NCBI GenBank assembly: GCA_958299035.1
Contig: CATQJL010000316.1
Coordinates: 41,652,025 to 41,716,024, forward strand
DNA from: Cylicocyclus nassatus
Taxonomy: Eukaryota > Nematoda > Chromadorea > Rhabditida > Strongylidae
Length of the DNA: 64,000 nucleotides
Direction: 5' to 3'
Shown here: one piece after another, positions 11,118 to 22,900 of the stretch
Numbering within the stretch: the stretch's first letter is position 1
How the letters are laid out: each line of letters begins with the position of its first letter
Notes under the pieces: model-generated
The model's input: only the letters and a program-made list of their open reading frames with translations
What the model was told of the DNA's origin: nothing
The model's database searches: none
Position numbers and translations under genes: made by a program

Positions 11118-12672
11118 TCCTCAAATTGCTTACCTTTTTAAGCTCACGAGCCCTTACTCTTGCCCATAGTCTCTCTTCCGTTCCTCAAAAATTATACTTT
11201 TCCTGACAAAGATGTCAGGGAAACCTGAGGGCTGCAAAAGTCGAGCATTAACCAAGTGTGCGCCAATGAGCTTCAGAAGGCAGCACAACCTTGAGCAATC
11301 GAGGCCGTGCAGGACTTGAAACCATTCTACCCATCCGGTACAATTCTACAGGACGACACTCTAATCTGAGAATCTCTAAAATAGTTCCAACTTTCTTTTC
11401 CAGATAAGCTGTCTATCCTGATAACCCGTGCTGCCTTTCGCCTCGGCCAACTTATAACTATGCTTTTAGACCGCTTCTCCGCAAGCTGATCTACCCCGCT
11501 TATTTTGGGGAAGCTTCTCAGACAGAAGGATCAACATCTCATCGATCAGTGGATCACAGATTCTTTCTCCAATACAGCTGATAAGACCCTTTCCTGTCAT
11601 TTCAAAGAAGTCCGCTGAAAGGGTCTGGCTACTTGCATCTACCAAGCCATTGTGAAGCGAGATAAATTGGTGAAAGTTATTTACTCTTTTTAGTCACAGA
11701 GAACTTTTGAGCGCCATACTGGCACAAAGTTTGACTATACAAATTAGTGTTAAATCAAAAATCGCTAAATGCAGGGGCACAAGATATTCGAAAAGTACGA
11801 GCAGAGATACAAGATCTAGACTACCTAATAAGATAGGACAGCAAAGAGAAAAAGATTGATGAGCACGAAAAAAAGAGGAAAGAAGAAAGCCAAAAGAAAC
11901 AAGAGATGAGATAGACGAATGTTAGAAATGAGACAATGGATATAAAAATGCAACCACAGACACAGCCGCGAGCAAATTCGGAAAAGATGAGTAATCACCT
12001 TGTAAGGATTGATAGAAGGAGAACCAAGAAAAGGAGTATCTCTGAATCTTGAACAGTGGCAATTACGCTTCATGATTGGATAAGGATACCAACAAGCACC
12101 GAAAGATGATAAATTGAAGAAATATAGAGTTTCGGAAGAAAACGACAAATCGAAGTGCCGGGTACAAAGAATATTGTTCTGTTTTGGCCAGCCTTGTCAG
12201 AGAAGCAATTATGTCGATTGTGACTATGCAACGAGAAACGCAAGCTTATCAATTTGAATTTTGGTTGTGATGTCTAGAAGAATTAGACAGTATAATTTTG
12301 TAAAATTTGAATTTTCATTGATCAGATTTTTCTAAAAAAAGGTAAACGCTGTCTATGATTATATGCAGTCCCAACTCAGCAAATACTCACGTATCTGGCC
12401 CGACCATTCAAAGGATCCGTAAGGTAGCTAAAATATTGGAACAAAAAAGTTCTTTAATAGCGGCTGTTTGACAACGAGGGAACCATAGATAAAAATTTGA
12501 ATATGAGAAACCCCCTCGCTCCTGATTTCGAAAACAAAACGTCAACTATCTGAAACGCTGCAACCATGTTTGCTACAGTTTCCTTATGCTCTTTTGTGCC
12601 AAGTTTGTGCTAATAAAGTTTTTCTGTGGATTTTAGGATTCTAAGAAAAACGCGGAAGCATGCAAAAAATTA
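11118..12672. other. No gene recognised
   Basis: Unique sequence. 11825-12250 is purine-rich on the plus strand, which makes the minus strand look like a hydrophobic open frame; I attribute this to composition. No splice chain or repeat end recognised. Confidence 0.35.
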
Positions 12673-13597
12673 TTAGGTTGTTACATAAGTTTTGTAGCAC
12701 TTTGATTTCTTACGACAATAAATCGTAAACTTCATAATTCTAATAGGCCTCCAGGATACCATTCGGTAGAACAAAGCAAGCTATACAAGATGGTATGCAA
12801 AAGTTCGCTCCATCTCTGGCCCACGTAGAATTGCAACCGGAACGTGAGTCGCACTGAAGGCTCCAATTATTGGGAAAAATTCATATCTTTATTCAAAAAA
12901 ATCCTCCGCATCTCCAACATCTGGAAATCGAAAAAACTAAAATTTTCTTGTTTTTACAGAAACGAAGCTACGCTGTTTCCACTCATGTATTTATTTACCA
13001 CAAGCTCTTAGAAGTATAACTATGAATTTTCAGTTTTTCACAAGCCCCAGTTATCAAAAAATACCGAATTTAGCATTGAACACACAAAATGAGCTAAATC
13101 CGGTATTTTTTCAAAAACTAGGGCTTATGGAAAGCTGAATAACCACGACTATACTTCTAAGGGCTTGAAATGTACAGGTTCATGATTAGAAACAGCATAG
13201 CCTCGTTTTTGTAAAAACAAGAGAATTTTAGTTTTTTCGATTTCCAGATGTTGATGCGGAGGATTTTTTTGTTTTTCGTTTAATCGAGTTATAGGTGAGG
13301 AAAAATTCAGCAACGGTACATATGAGTGCCTGATGCGGTGAGAAATCTGTTTGAGCAAATTGGAAATCCGTAGAATTTTTTGGACAAAGATATGAAATTC
13401 CCCAATTTTGTGAGCCTTTAGTACAACTCAGATTCCAAATGCAAACTTACGGTGGGTAGAAGCTGGTGCCAATGTTTGCACAACATCTTGTAGAGCTTGC
13501 TTTGCTCTATCGAATGATATCTTAGGGCCTTACTGAATTTCTGAAGTGTATGCGTCGTAAAAATTTAGAGTGTAGCGAGGCTTATGTAATAACGTAA
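12673..13597. mobile_element. Mariner-type palindromic element, ~925 bp
   Basis: Ends TTAGGTTGTTACATAAG and complementary cttatgtaataacgtaa, TA on both sides. The arms stay paired to a centre near 13075 (e.g. tccagatgttgatgcggag at the right mirrors ctccgcatctccaacatctg at the left). Contains the gcaaagcaagctatacaaga motif of the 780/5574/40004 family. Confidence 0.75.
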
Positions 13598-14384
13598 TAT
13601 TTTTGCCGTTTTCGCATTTTCCTCTAGAATTACAACTTTTCATAGAAAAGCTCGGTCAAATTTGGCAGCGTTAGAAAGAGCAGCTTACAAAAAGTATGAG
13701 AAACATATTTTAAATTTTCCTGCAGCGTTCCAGATTTTTAACAATTTATTTCCGGTAAAAGTTAAACTGGTTCTCCTAGTCGAATTTTTCTTTATAGTCA
13801 GGTCGTCAGAGAGCCGCGAGGATTGCTGTAAAGTAAATGAACTTTTATTTCTAATGAAGTTTTCTGTTAGGAAATACCTTTAAAAAGGGAGATTTTCCAA
13901 ATTTCAAGCAACAAAAACTTGCTTTCCAACCTAATATACGAAATCAGTCGATATTAATACAAGAAGAAAAAGTTCCATTTGTGAGGCAAGCCTTGAGCAT
14001 ATACACCAGGAAGAGGCGGGTGTGGTAGTTTGCTTTTTGACTCAGTAACGCAAAAGGTCAAATTAGCATGTTAATTACAGATACGATGTCTACTTTTGAA
14101 ATCAACGTTTATCTTCACCGATTTCAATGATTTTTTGCAAAAGTCGGGAGGGGGGGGGGGGATGGGGGATAGTAGAGGAGCAAATGAACTTACCGCTGTT
14201 ACCTTTTGTAGAAAAGAGCTGAGAGTAGATGTGGGACATGTTTTAAGCTCTATCTTGATTGTAGATAGGTATTGAAGGAAGCCGGTATGCAGCTAGTAAT
14301 GTATTAATAGCGTGTTAAACATTCGCGCGCGACACATTCCGTAAGAATGAGACATCGTAAGTTAAAACATCATGCGGGAGCTTC
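13598..14384. other. No gene recognised; G-run at ~14147-14161
   Basis: AT-rich unique sequence with a long run of G. A small frame at 13662-13883 has no recognisable motif. Confidence 0.35.
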
Positions 14385-14404
14385 GCTCAAGCATGGTCTG
14401 ACAT

Positions 14405-14505
14405 TCTTCTTTTACAGATATCCTCCCGCAAAAGGCGGCGGTGCAGGAAGAACCAGAGCTCTTGACCCCTGTATCCAAGAGGGAAAGGGGAGAAGCTGGC
14501 TGCGT
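14405..14505 (+). repeat. GC-rich repeat, first of an inverted pair
   Basis: A GC-rich block (cctcccgcaaaaggcggcgg, gaaccagagctcttgacccc, ctgtatccaagagggaaagg) recurs, diverged and inverted, at 15885-15970. The ~1.4 kb between them includes a poly-G run and a small tandem repeat. It may be the ends of an old element, but no clear terminal repeat or duplication was found. Confidence 0.45.
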
Positions 14506-15077
14506 GCCAAGAAGGATCTGGCAACCCTCCAAGTTCCACCCCCCGCGCTGAGCCTGGGTTTTGCCTTTTTTGCTCAGGAATTTGCGGAAGGAAAAGTCTA
14601 GTTTGAAAGATTTGAAGTGGAGATACAGAGAAGGGGAAAACAAATTTGTGACCAGTTTCGAAAGGCGAATCTTTTGAACGGACTTCTGTATGAATTCACA
14701 TCAATGCAATTCATCATTCTTTTAAAGATTGGAATTGATGAAAAATTTTTTAAAGGGGTAAAAGCTTCGGAAATTTTTCATGAACTCCTATAATTGGCTT
14801 CGCGGAAAACTTACTTTATACCTTACTCTATATTGCATTTTATTTTCCTGAGCTGATTTTCTCAATCTTTTACGATAGTCACTGCGTTAGTTGCATTTGA
14901 GCCAATCGATAGCCGATTATTTGACCTTTACAGGATCAAGCCAGTCGTCTGATGAGCCAAAAAAATCATAATTCAAGTGAAGACTTTATTCTTTGTTAAC
15001 TCCAAAGTATTTTACTTGGGGGGGGGGGGGGAAGGGGAGGGGAAGGGTGAGAAAAAAAGCCGTTGAAAAGTCGTGTT

Positions 15078-15210
15078 TCAAGAGGTGAACTTGCGAAAGT
15101 AGATGACAAATTAATCATCAGAAAGTGAGTTGCAAAATTGTTTCGAAAAGGTGAATTTGCGAAAGTAGATGCCAAATTATTCATCAAAAATTTTCGAGTT
15201 GCAAAATTAG
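15078..15210. repeat. Two-copy ~66-bp tandem repeat
   Basis: Two adjacent copies of ggtgaacttgcgaaagtaga...caaatta.tcatca...agttgcaaaatt. The repeat makes a 175-codon minus-strand frame look repetitive; I do not regard that frame as a gene. Confidence 0.6.
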
Positions 15211-15884
15211 AATCGGGCAAAAAGTTGAAAAAAGCAGATAAATTCACCAAAACTTGTCTGTTATTACAGTTATAGTAGTTTACATTGGTTTCGCCCCATT
15301 TGATATTGTCCCACTTCTGTAATCCTATGCCTCGACAACTGCCAGCGGGGTAAAATTGTCCAGGTTTGGTTCGCACTTTAAATCTGAGCTGTGAAGCTTT
15401 ACTGAGCCTCCTCTCAGGCATAAGATGTTTGCATTTGCATTTTACGTCCTTCTTGGATCTGAGTATCCCGAATTTCGTAGTCTCTTTGTTAAAGTTATTA
15501 TTAGAACCACTCTGAAACTTCATTTTCGTCTCTTATGTCCCCCTGCTTTGAATCAGTCTTTTTTCTGGTCATTTTCTAGGCTTTGTATCATTATTTCGAT
15601 TCTGAGAGAAATTTAAAAACAATTTAATGGTAGTGGTGTTCCATACATTGACTCTTGGAAAGATGGTTACTCTATTTATGTATCAGGTTTATGACATGAT
15701 ACTATTTTTATTATCATCCTGGTACCTGAAAACCTGTTTGGGAATCTTTACTGTCCATTTTTCAAGTTCCAATTCATCGTTTAACCCCTTAATCCATCAG
15801 ATTTGATCAATATCTGGTAGTCCATCCACCATTCTTGCTCAACACACAATGGGAGCATCCCGTGGGCGGAGCGATGGGGAGACC

Positions 15885-15970
15885 CTCTTCTGCCTTCCCC
15901 ATTCCCCTTTGGATACAGGCGGCAAGGGCTTTGGTTCCTTCTGCACCATCTCCCCCGCAAAATGCGTAAT
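15885..15970 (-). repeat. GC-rich repeat, second of an inverted pair
   Basis: Inverted, diverged partner of the block at 14405-14505: on the minus strand it reads gcgggggagatggtgcagaa, then ggaaccaaagcccttg and tgtatccaaaggggaa. Confidence 0.45.
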
Positions 15971-16029
15971 TCCGCTAGCATGATATGAGAAATGCAGATA
16001 AATCTGCGACTTGAGTGATTCAGCATTTT

Positions 16030-17470
16030 TTGAAATTATAGCTCCGTTGTTGAGTGTGGCGCAAAATGAATAAGATTATAAGGGTGAACGTGGTCTTTCA
16101 AAATGAGCCGTGCATCGTTTCGCTTGGAACGTCAGTCGTAATCTGTGTTTCATATGTGAAACCTAACCATGACACATGAAGCATTTTCGAGACCTGCGTC
16201 GCACTCGATATACCTTATGAATAAGCGTCATGTAGAAGGTAGTCTAACAGCTAATCAAATGGAAATTCAAGAAGTGTATGCAAATACGAGTTTTTTGCAG
16301 CCAACAACCTCGCATTTCAAATCCATTTCTTCGAAAATTGAATATCTAAAGCATGCATCTCTCATTGAATGTTCAAAAAAGATAAAAAAAACTTTATAGT
16401 TGAATTCTCCAAGTAATGTCAGTGGCACCTATACCTTGTTAATGGCACCTATATTTTCTTATGTTCAAAACATTACAGGATCATGTTGTTTCACTTTAAG
16501 CTGCAAAAAGAACCTTGCAACACAGAGCGCTATGTGTAAGTGAAGAAAACGACGATAGAATGTTTTCTATCCAGTGTCCTGCAGTCTCTTACTATGCTTC
16601 GATCATTTTCTGTCATTAGTAGATTAAGGTGATGTAATCGTCGAATGCAAAGCTGCTGGTTTAGGATTGGACTTGTATACGTGCCAGGGTCCACCCCACT
16701 ATCCAGTCACTTCCTGTACGCTCAGTACTAGAGCAGGTAGAGGACGACACTTCGCTCGTAGGCTCCACTCTTAGCGGACGTTTGGCACAGGCTGCAGCAA
16801 CATGTTCTACACGTAGAGATGCGGTTATGCTGCAAATGTGCTGGGAAACATTCCTTTTCGGCGACGTAGTAAATGTACAATCAGATTCTACGGTTAAACG
16901 CAGGTCATATCTGCTCGTGACTTTGTCAGGTTACATATGAAACAAAAATGTACATTCACTGTCCCAGGTCTACACAACAGTACAACTTCTCTTCATTAGC
17001 CATTTATCGTCGTCTCTCCCGTATACGTTGGGCGGAGTATTTGCAGACATCTGAACACGTTGATGAACTTGTCAAACCTGTACTGCAACGCATGGTTCTT
17101 TGTACTCTCTAAACTGTTATATTGCTGTTGTCTTACGTGGCATTTTTGACAACGAGAAATAACAAAAAAAACAACGCCTTTTATTAGAGGGTTATCAAGT
17201 TCAACGTGTCTAGATGTTTGCAAATGCTCGCCCAACGTACACCGGGAAAGCGACGATACCTTTCCCTCGTGATAATCTCATGAAGAGCGGGTCCGCAACC
17301 TTTCCAATTATCAGTCAGTAATTACAAACACGGCCAAATTCTGGCGAATACTACTGCTTAGAAAAAGCAGAAATTCTAATTATCAGAAAAGTTTGTTCCA
17401 CGCACATGAAGATCATCCGACCTACTTTACGAAGGCAACTCTGCTGTTGGCATCTTACTGTAGGTTGCTG
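16030..17470. other. No gene recognised
   Basis: Mixed-composition unique sequence with short frames on both strands. No repeat ends or splice chain were recognised. Confidence 0.35.
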
Positions 17471-17549
17471 TAGTTAAATGTTGAGTAAACGTCATCTTCA
17501 ATCTCTGCATTTATTTGGAAATTCGAAAAGCTTTATTATAAGACTAGTT

Positions 17550-17725
17550 AGCTTTCCCGGTCCATCCCGGGCCATTGTTCACCTGCACTGCGAGCCCCTC
17601 CCCTCTTATATGTTACCAGCCGACTTTCCCGGTCCAGCGCGGGCCATTGTTTACCTGCACTGCGAGCCCCCCCCCCCCCCCTTCCCCTTATATGTTATAG
17701 CTGGCATACCCGGTTTCACACGGAA
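17550..17725. repeat. Tandem repeat (~75 bp, 2-3 copies) with long C-run
   Basis: Successive copies of ctttcccggtcca.c.cgggcc, attgttcacctgcactgcga and gccc..cc..cttatatgttac. The second copy has an expanded run of about 17 C. A third, partial copy starts at gctggcatacccggtttcac. The wording resembles the Helitron-like repeat start (gctggcttacccggctccgc). Confidence 0.6.
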
Positions 17726-18004
17726 CTGGATAGCCAAACCGTCAATAGGTATACACTCCCGAGTGAAATGGCAATACGTACCTCTCCGCTGTCATGCGCT
17801 TCACCTCCACCCGATCATCTCGCCTTGCCCTGCTTTTCTGCACAGAATACGACGTGCGAGAAAAAGAATAAATGGATCCACTAAGTGACTTATGTAAAGT
17901 CACCGCGTGCTGCCTAACCATTGTGTAAAAATGAGATCTACCGTCTTCGTTCACATGGCTGTGGCGGAATGACTTGATAGTGACTGCAAGCTTTCATTTC
18001 TCTA

Positions 18005-18500
18005 GGAGTCAGTAAACAAACCAATAAATCGATGAAAGGACCCGACGCATTTTTGTGAAAAGTAGCTAAACCGTCTCCAGGGTGACAAACATCTGTGTGC
18101 AAAGTTTCAGCTCAGTCGTTTCAGCCATGAGCGTTTCTTTGGAGCACGTACCCTCCAAAGAGACAATTTTTGAGTTTTATATACAGAGATGGATGACTTA
18201 CGCTGGGACATCGACACTTCAAAACCTTCCCATCCTCGTGGTCCTAAGGCAAAAATGAGCTTTACCGCCCTCCTTTACGCGGCTATGGAAAAATGGTTGA
18301 TTAAACATGATAAACCTTCTTATCCTTAGAAAAACGTAAACAAGTCAATAATCGATAGAAGGACCCAACGAATCACAGCAAAAAGTAGCCTCAACTGCGC
18401 AGGGGTCGAAAACCTATGTGTGCAAAGCTTTAGCTGAATCGGTTGAGCGGCGCGCGTTTTTATGGCGCACACAACCTCCAAACTGACAATTTTGAGTTTC
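18005..18500. repeat. Two diverged direct copies of a ~170-bp dispersed repeat
   Basis: 18005-18187 and 18335-18500 share, in order: aaacaa(a/g)(c/t)caataa.cgat, gaaaggaccc.acg, aaaagtagc, gtgtgcaaag.tt.agct, ..cggttga/.gtttcag, and gacaattttgagttt(c/t)at. No coding potential; family unknown. Confidence 0.55.
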
Positions 18501-18503
18501 ATA

Positions 18504-19167
18504 CAGGGTGTCCAAAGTAAGCACACACTTTTCAATCGTCAATATCTCTCTTCCCACTGAGTCTTTTTTTTGCCAATCAAGTACCATTCTGTAGAGGCTT
18601 TAACTAGATTTACCGTATTGAACGAATCACCGATATCGCTTCGTTACTGTAGGATTACGGTAAGAACTTCCAGATGTGGAACAATTATGAAATGTGCCAA
18701 CTGACAAAACTTTTTTTTCAAAAATCTGAATTGTGGACTAGGATCTTCGCGCATGCTGATTTCACCTAACAACTTTTTACAAGTGTTTTCGGCTTTTCTG
18801 ACGGTACATTTCTGACAAGTACTGGGAATTCGGTTAATGCGATTCACCTGGGATAACTTTAGACAAAAAGCATCACAGTAAAGTTCAAAATTCATATTCG
18901 AAATCATCGGCTTCCACTACCATAGAATAAGAGTTTTTGGCTTTCGGTTTTGTTCCGAGGCAGAATATAGCTTCCACTGGCCTAAAATCTTTTTCTTAGT
19001 TTCTACAGTAATCCTGCAGTAACGAAGAGCTATCGATGATTCGCTCGGTACTGTAAATTTAAGTTGAAGCCTCCCCTTTAGAATGGTACTTAAATGGCAG
19101 TAAAAGACACAATGGGAAGAGAGATATTAACGATTGAAAAGTTTGTACTTACTTCTGGGACACTCTG
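18504..19167. mobile_element. TA-flanked CAGGGTGTCC-type MITE, copy 2
   Basis: CAGGGTGTCCAAAGTAAGCA at the left and cttctgggacactctg at the right, each next to TA. Paired ttactgtaggattacgg and ctacagtaatcctgcagtaa lie at the inner ends of the arms. Inserted within the second copy of the dispersed repeat at its 3' end. Confidence 0.75.
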
Positions 19168-19382
19168 TATATATAGATGACGTGAATTCGTGATGTAGAG
19201 TACATTTGAATAACTTTTCTCGCATCAGTAAAACCAGAATTTGAAGACAAAATCCATAACTTCTTATGTACATCAAGTGAAGCATAAGAGTTCTTCGCTG
19301 TGTGCTAAAGCGTGCCGTTCCAAAGAACAACAAAGCCACGTTTTACAAAAACAACAAAAACCGTTTGTGATAACTCAATACA

Positions 19383-19388
19383 TTTATT
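19383..19388 (-). promoter_or_regulatory. AATAAA polyadenylation signal (minus strand)
   Basis: TTTATT on the plus strand, i.e. AATAAA on the minus strand, 17 bp after the stop codon of the GT14 gene at 19406. Spacing is consistent with use as its cleavage signal. Confidence 0.55.
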
Positions 19389-19405
19389 ATTATATGTAAT
19401 CTAGG

Positions 19406-19908
19406 TCAAAACAAAAATGACTCGTGGCCCACGAAAAATCCTTTGAGTTTTGGTCTTGGACACTGCAGTTTGTAAGCTGGATCAGGATTGAGTGAGTTTT
19501 TATGATATCGAACCTGAAAATGCAAGTTTGGATGCTTTCCATGTCCTCGCACCCTGTTTACAACCATCGTAAATTTCCAATTTTCAACCATGAGCTCGTT
19601 TTTACTCACGTTTTCAAAGGAGTCATAGAAACGCACATCCAACTCATGGTCAACTTGGCCTAAGAACGTTCGATTGAAAAGCAACTCGTGCGTACAATCA
19701 ACGATTGCGTAGTCAAAACTTGGATAAGGCTAAAACAATTTTAACCCATTATGACGCTAAACTTTCAACTTTCATAAAACCTACCTTGTTAGCCATCAGA
19801 CCCCTAATCGTAGACAGTCGTTGCAAATTCTCAATGCCAAATATGCAGATATTATGTCTGTACATAGGACATTGAAAAAACTTCTTATTTCCACCCCAAA
19901 AGGTGACC
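19406..19908 (-). CDS. GT14 gene, last two exons
   Basis: Exon 19908-19785 follows an aaatttag acceptor and carries VTFWGGNKKFFQCPMYRHNI then CIFGIENLQRLSTIRGLMAN, the family's conserved C-terminal H-x-(V/I)C(V/I)FG...L.ANK block. A 55-bp intron (gtaggt...ttttag) leads to exon 19729-19406, which begins PYPSFDYAIVDCTHE. In the family this position reads F..D..A..C.ee. The tail continues LDVRFYDSFENVSK and ends with FVGHESFLF-stop. Confidence 0.8.
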
Positions 19909-22900
19909 CTAAATTTCAAACCCTGAAGCGACTAAATTTATTTTTTTCCGCGTATATATCCCAATGCCCTTGCTATCACAAGTTTTGATAAAGTAGAAGA
20001 CCGCTTAATGATTACTGCACTGATTATGTGTTCCACATTCAATTTTCCTTACTCACTATGAATTCTTTGAACGATAGATTTCTTGCAAGATAAACGTATC
20101 AACAAGCGAAGTAGTTCATTCAGCGTTTGATATGTGCGCTATTTGGAGTGTTAAAACAATCCGTACTCAGATCAGCTTGAGCTTGTGGGTGGCCGTTACA
20201 CTACAAAAAGGTCGTTTTTGCCGCTTCTGACGCTGCGCGTCGTGAAGTACTTTGCAAATTTTGCGTGAAACCTCAGAAAGGAAGGCATTTTCAATTTTTG
20301 CGTTGCGTTCGCCTTCATATTCATTTTTTCGGTACGAGGTGTACGTGGGGTATCTACTCAAACATTAACTTAAAAGTTGGTCAGGATGCCTTTATAGCAT
20401 CTGACAGAGTACATACTTTATATAGCAATTACTTGTGGAATTATACTTTTCTCCACACGCTTTCATACTGCAATAGCATCTTCTACATGTGCCAAACAAT
20501 AATTGTAAAAGACAGAAATAAAGTAAATCGAGAGGTTTTCATAACGTTTATGACGAAAACACCGCATACGCGAAGTTCGGACAAGAAACTTTTGTGCGAG
20601 AGCTTGAACTTTGTGGAAGTGCGACGTCGAGCGGCACAGCCGCTGTAGTATAACGCCCGTTCCCTTGAGCCTGACATTTACCACCTCTTGGTTTTACACG
20701 ATAGAACACAAAAGCTAAGGGATTGACCATATGTTGCCGGCAGGTGTTACCAGGGTTACTGACGCTGCCGTTCGCTGTAGGATTTTACACTAGTCATTGT
20801 GTGTTGAGCGCTGCCTAACAAGGGAAGGATACTTGGTGACCGTGGCCTTTTGCACTGCGATGTATAGTAGATGGTTTCAAATCTATGTTCATTATCTGCT
20901 GTGCGACTCTCTGAACGAAGTTGTGGACTTTTTTCCATGTTGATTTTACGAGAATTAGGCAGTCAAAATCGTTAGTATTCAGGCTTTTTAGGCTCTGATA
21001 AATCGGAGTCAGTTTTTTAGAGCTTGACGTAAAACTTTACTTTATTTGGAAGCTCCTTTTATAGTGCATAAGCGAACATTCTAACGATATTGGTGAATCC
21101 TGCATCAAAAACAGTGCAAATTCTGGTGGCAAGAAATGTTCATAACTTTTTTCGGAAGAGTGCACAGCAGATACCGAAAGCAGATTTGGAATTAGCGCCT
21201 CAAGTTACATTCAATGGTATACGTTTCATATCAAAAGGCCACGGTCACCAAGTATCCTTTCCTTGTAAGTGGCAATGCTCCCGGCAACGTACGGCCGATC
21301 TTTAAAGCTATAGAAACTCTGCTGTAGCACCTCAACAAAATGATTTAGGCTATCTATTCAAGTTGAAATGCTCGAGGTGAGATAAACATCTTGGAATGAG
21401 CAACGGTCACGATGTGTTTGCAGAATTTTGTCTAAAGTTTTGCGGTCATGGCTTCCGAAAATTTTAGAAAAAATCACAAAAAATTTTAATTGATCAGTCA
21501 GGGTGCATATAACGTTCTCATATATATCTTTTGCCTGTCATTTTGTGACACCATGCTGCTAATTTCACGCAAACAGTCGAACGGGACTTGAAAATTGAAA
21601 TGGAAACAGTGGAGAAATTTTGACATCTGAGTATGCGCTGCTAATTAAGGATCTCCGGATCCCTGGAATCTCGATCTGGACAGCCGATAATCGTTTGAGC
21701 TTGAATACATAAACGTTCTCTTAGACGTCAAAATCTAGCTCAAGACGAAAGTCAGTATGGAGACACTACAAAAAGAAAAGAAAGATCCGGATAATGAAGA
21801 CTTACCTTCGGTAACGTAATAATGTGCTAGACCACCACATGCGCAGATACACCTTCTACCTCTTTTTTAGATTCTCGTGCACTTCTTTTTTACCCGTTAA
21901 ATTAACCGAATTGCATAACTGACCGTTGCCCAACAACAACCCTGGCTTAGCGATTTTCGTCATGGGCCAAAATCTTGGCGTCCAAAAAAAAGTCTCACTT
22001 ATTTTCGACTTTCTAGGCTCTGACGAAGGCGATTTTGCAGAAACAATGGCCACAAAAAGAGTGTGTCACTATAATCGTCAAGATTCAATCAACTCACGCA
22101 TTTGAAAGAGTTTCTAGGCCTTGTTTAGTATCAAAAACGTGCAAGATTTTTTCGTCTTTCCAATGAACAGATGGTTCAGTAGGTTCTGAGGGCGTAGTCT
22201 GAACCAAAAATTACTTATTCTATAGTTGTCGAGATCACAGTTTAAAAGACATATAATCTCAAAAAGAGTAAAAGTGATAATGCTATGAGTAATAGCCTGA
22301 CTCATGGCTCTATTGCGCATCTTTTCCTAAATTAACTTCACCGAGATAGAGTTAAAAGATTAACGAAGCATAAACCAGTCCAACGACCGTAGCCAGATAA
22401 CGAACACAACGAGCACTGCGCACGCTAGCACTTATGTGAGTTCACATTAACATAATCCTATTCAAAGAACCCATCCATGCAGACCTCGTAATACATGGCA
22501 CATAAGTTTCATTGTTGAGGCATTTTGCTGTGAAACTTCCTGGCATTTGCAGGTCGTCGTTCATCTGCAGGACAGACCAAAGCGTTTCATCTATAGCATA
22601 CTCCTGAAATTCAAAAATAATCAAATACCATGCTTCTTAAATCAAGGGTTAGCTTTTCTTTTCTTAGTTTCTAGATCAATTTGTTGAGTAGGGGACAGCG
22701 CAACTCACTTTTGAAAATCTCAGGATGGCAAGAAGTATCGCTGAGTTATTCCCTTTTTTGGATTTTTTTCGTATTATAGAGGAAATTTGCATTGTTCCAA
22801 GCCGCTCTTGTAACGCATTAGGGTCTTTCAAACTCATAGTAAAAGTAAAAAAAGCATTTTTGTAAAGGCTTTGCTAATGAGATTTACATGAGCTGACGGG

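Noticed and set aside
11825..12252. Hydrophobic minus-strand frame as a seven-transmembrane receptor
   Set aside because: The hydrophobic reading follows from an A/G-rich plus strand; no receptor motif, no exon chain, and two frames would be needed.
14996..15523. 175-codon minus-strand open frame
   Set aside because: Its repetitive part comes from a two-copy 66-bp DNA repeat, it reads through a poly-G run as poly-proline, and it has no recognisable domain.
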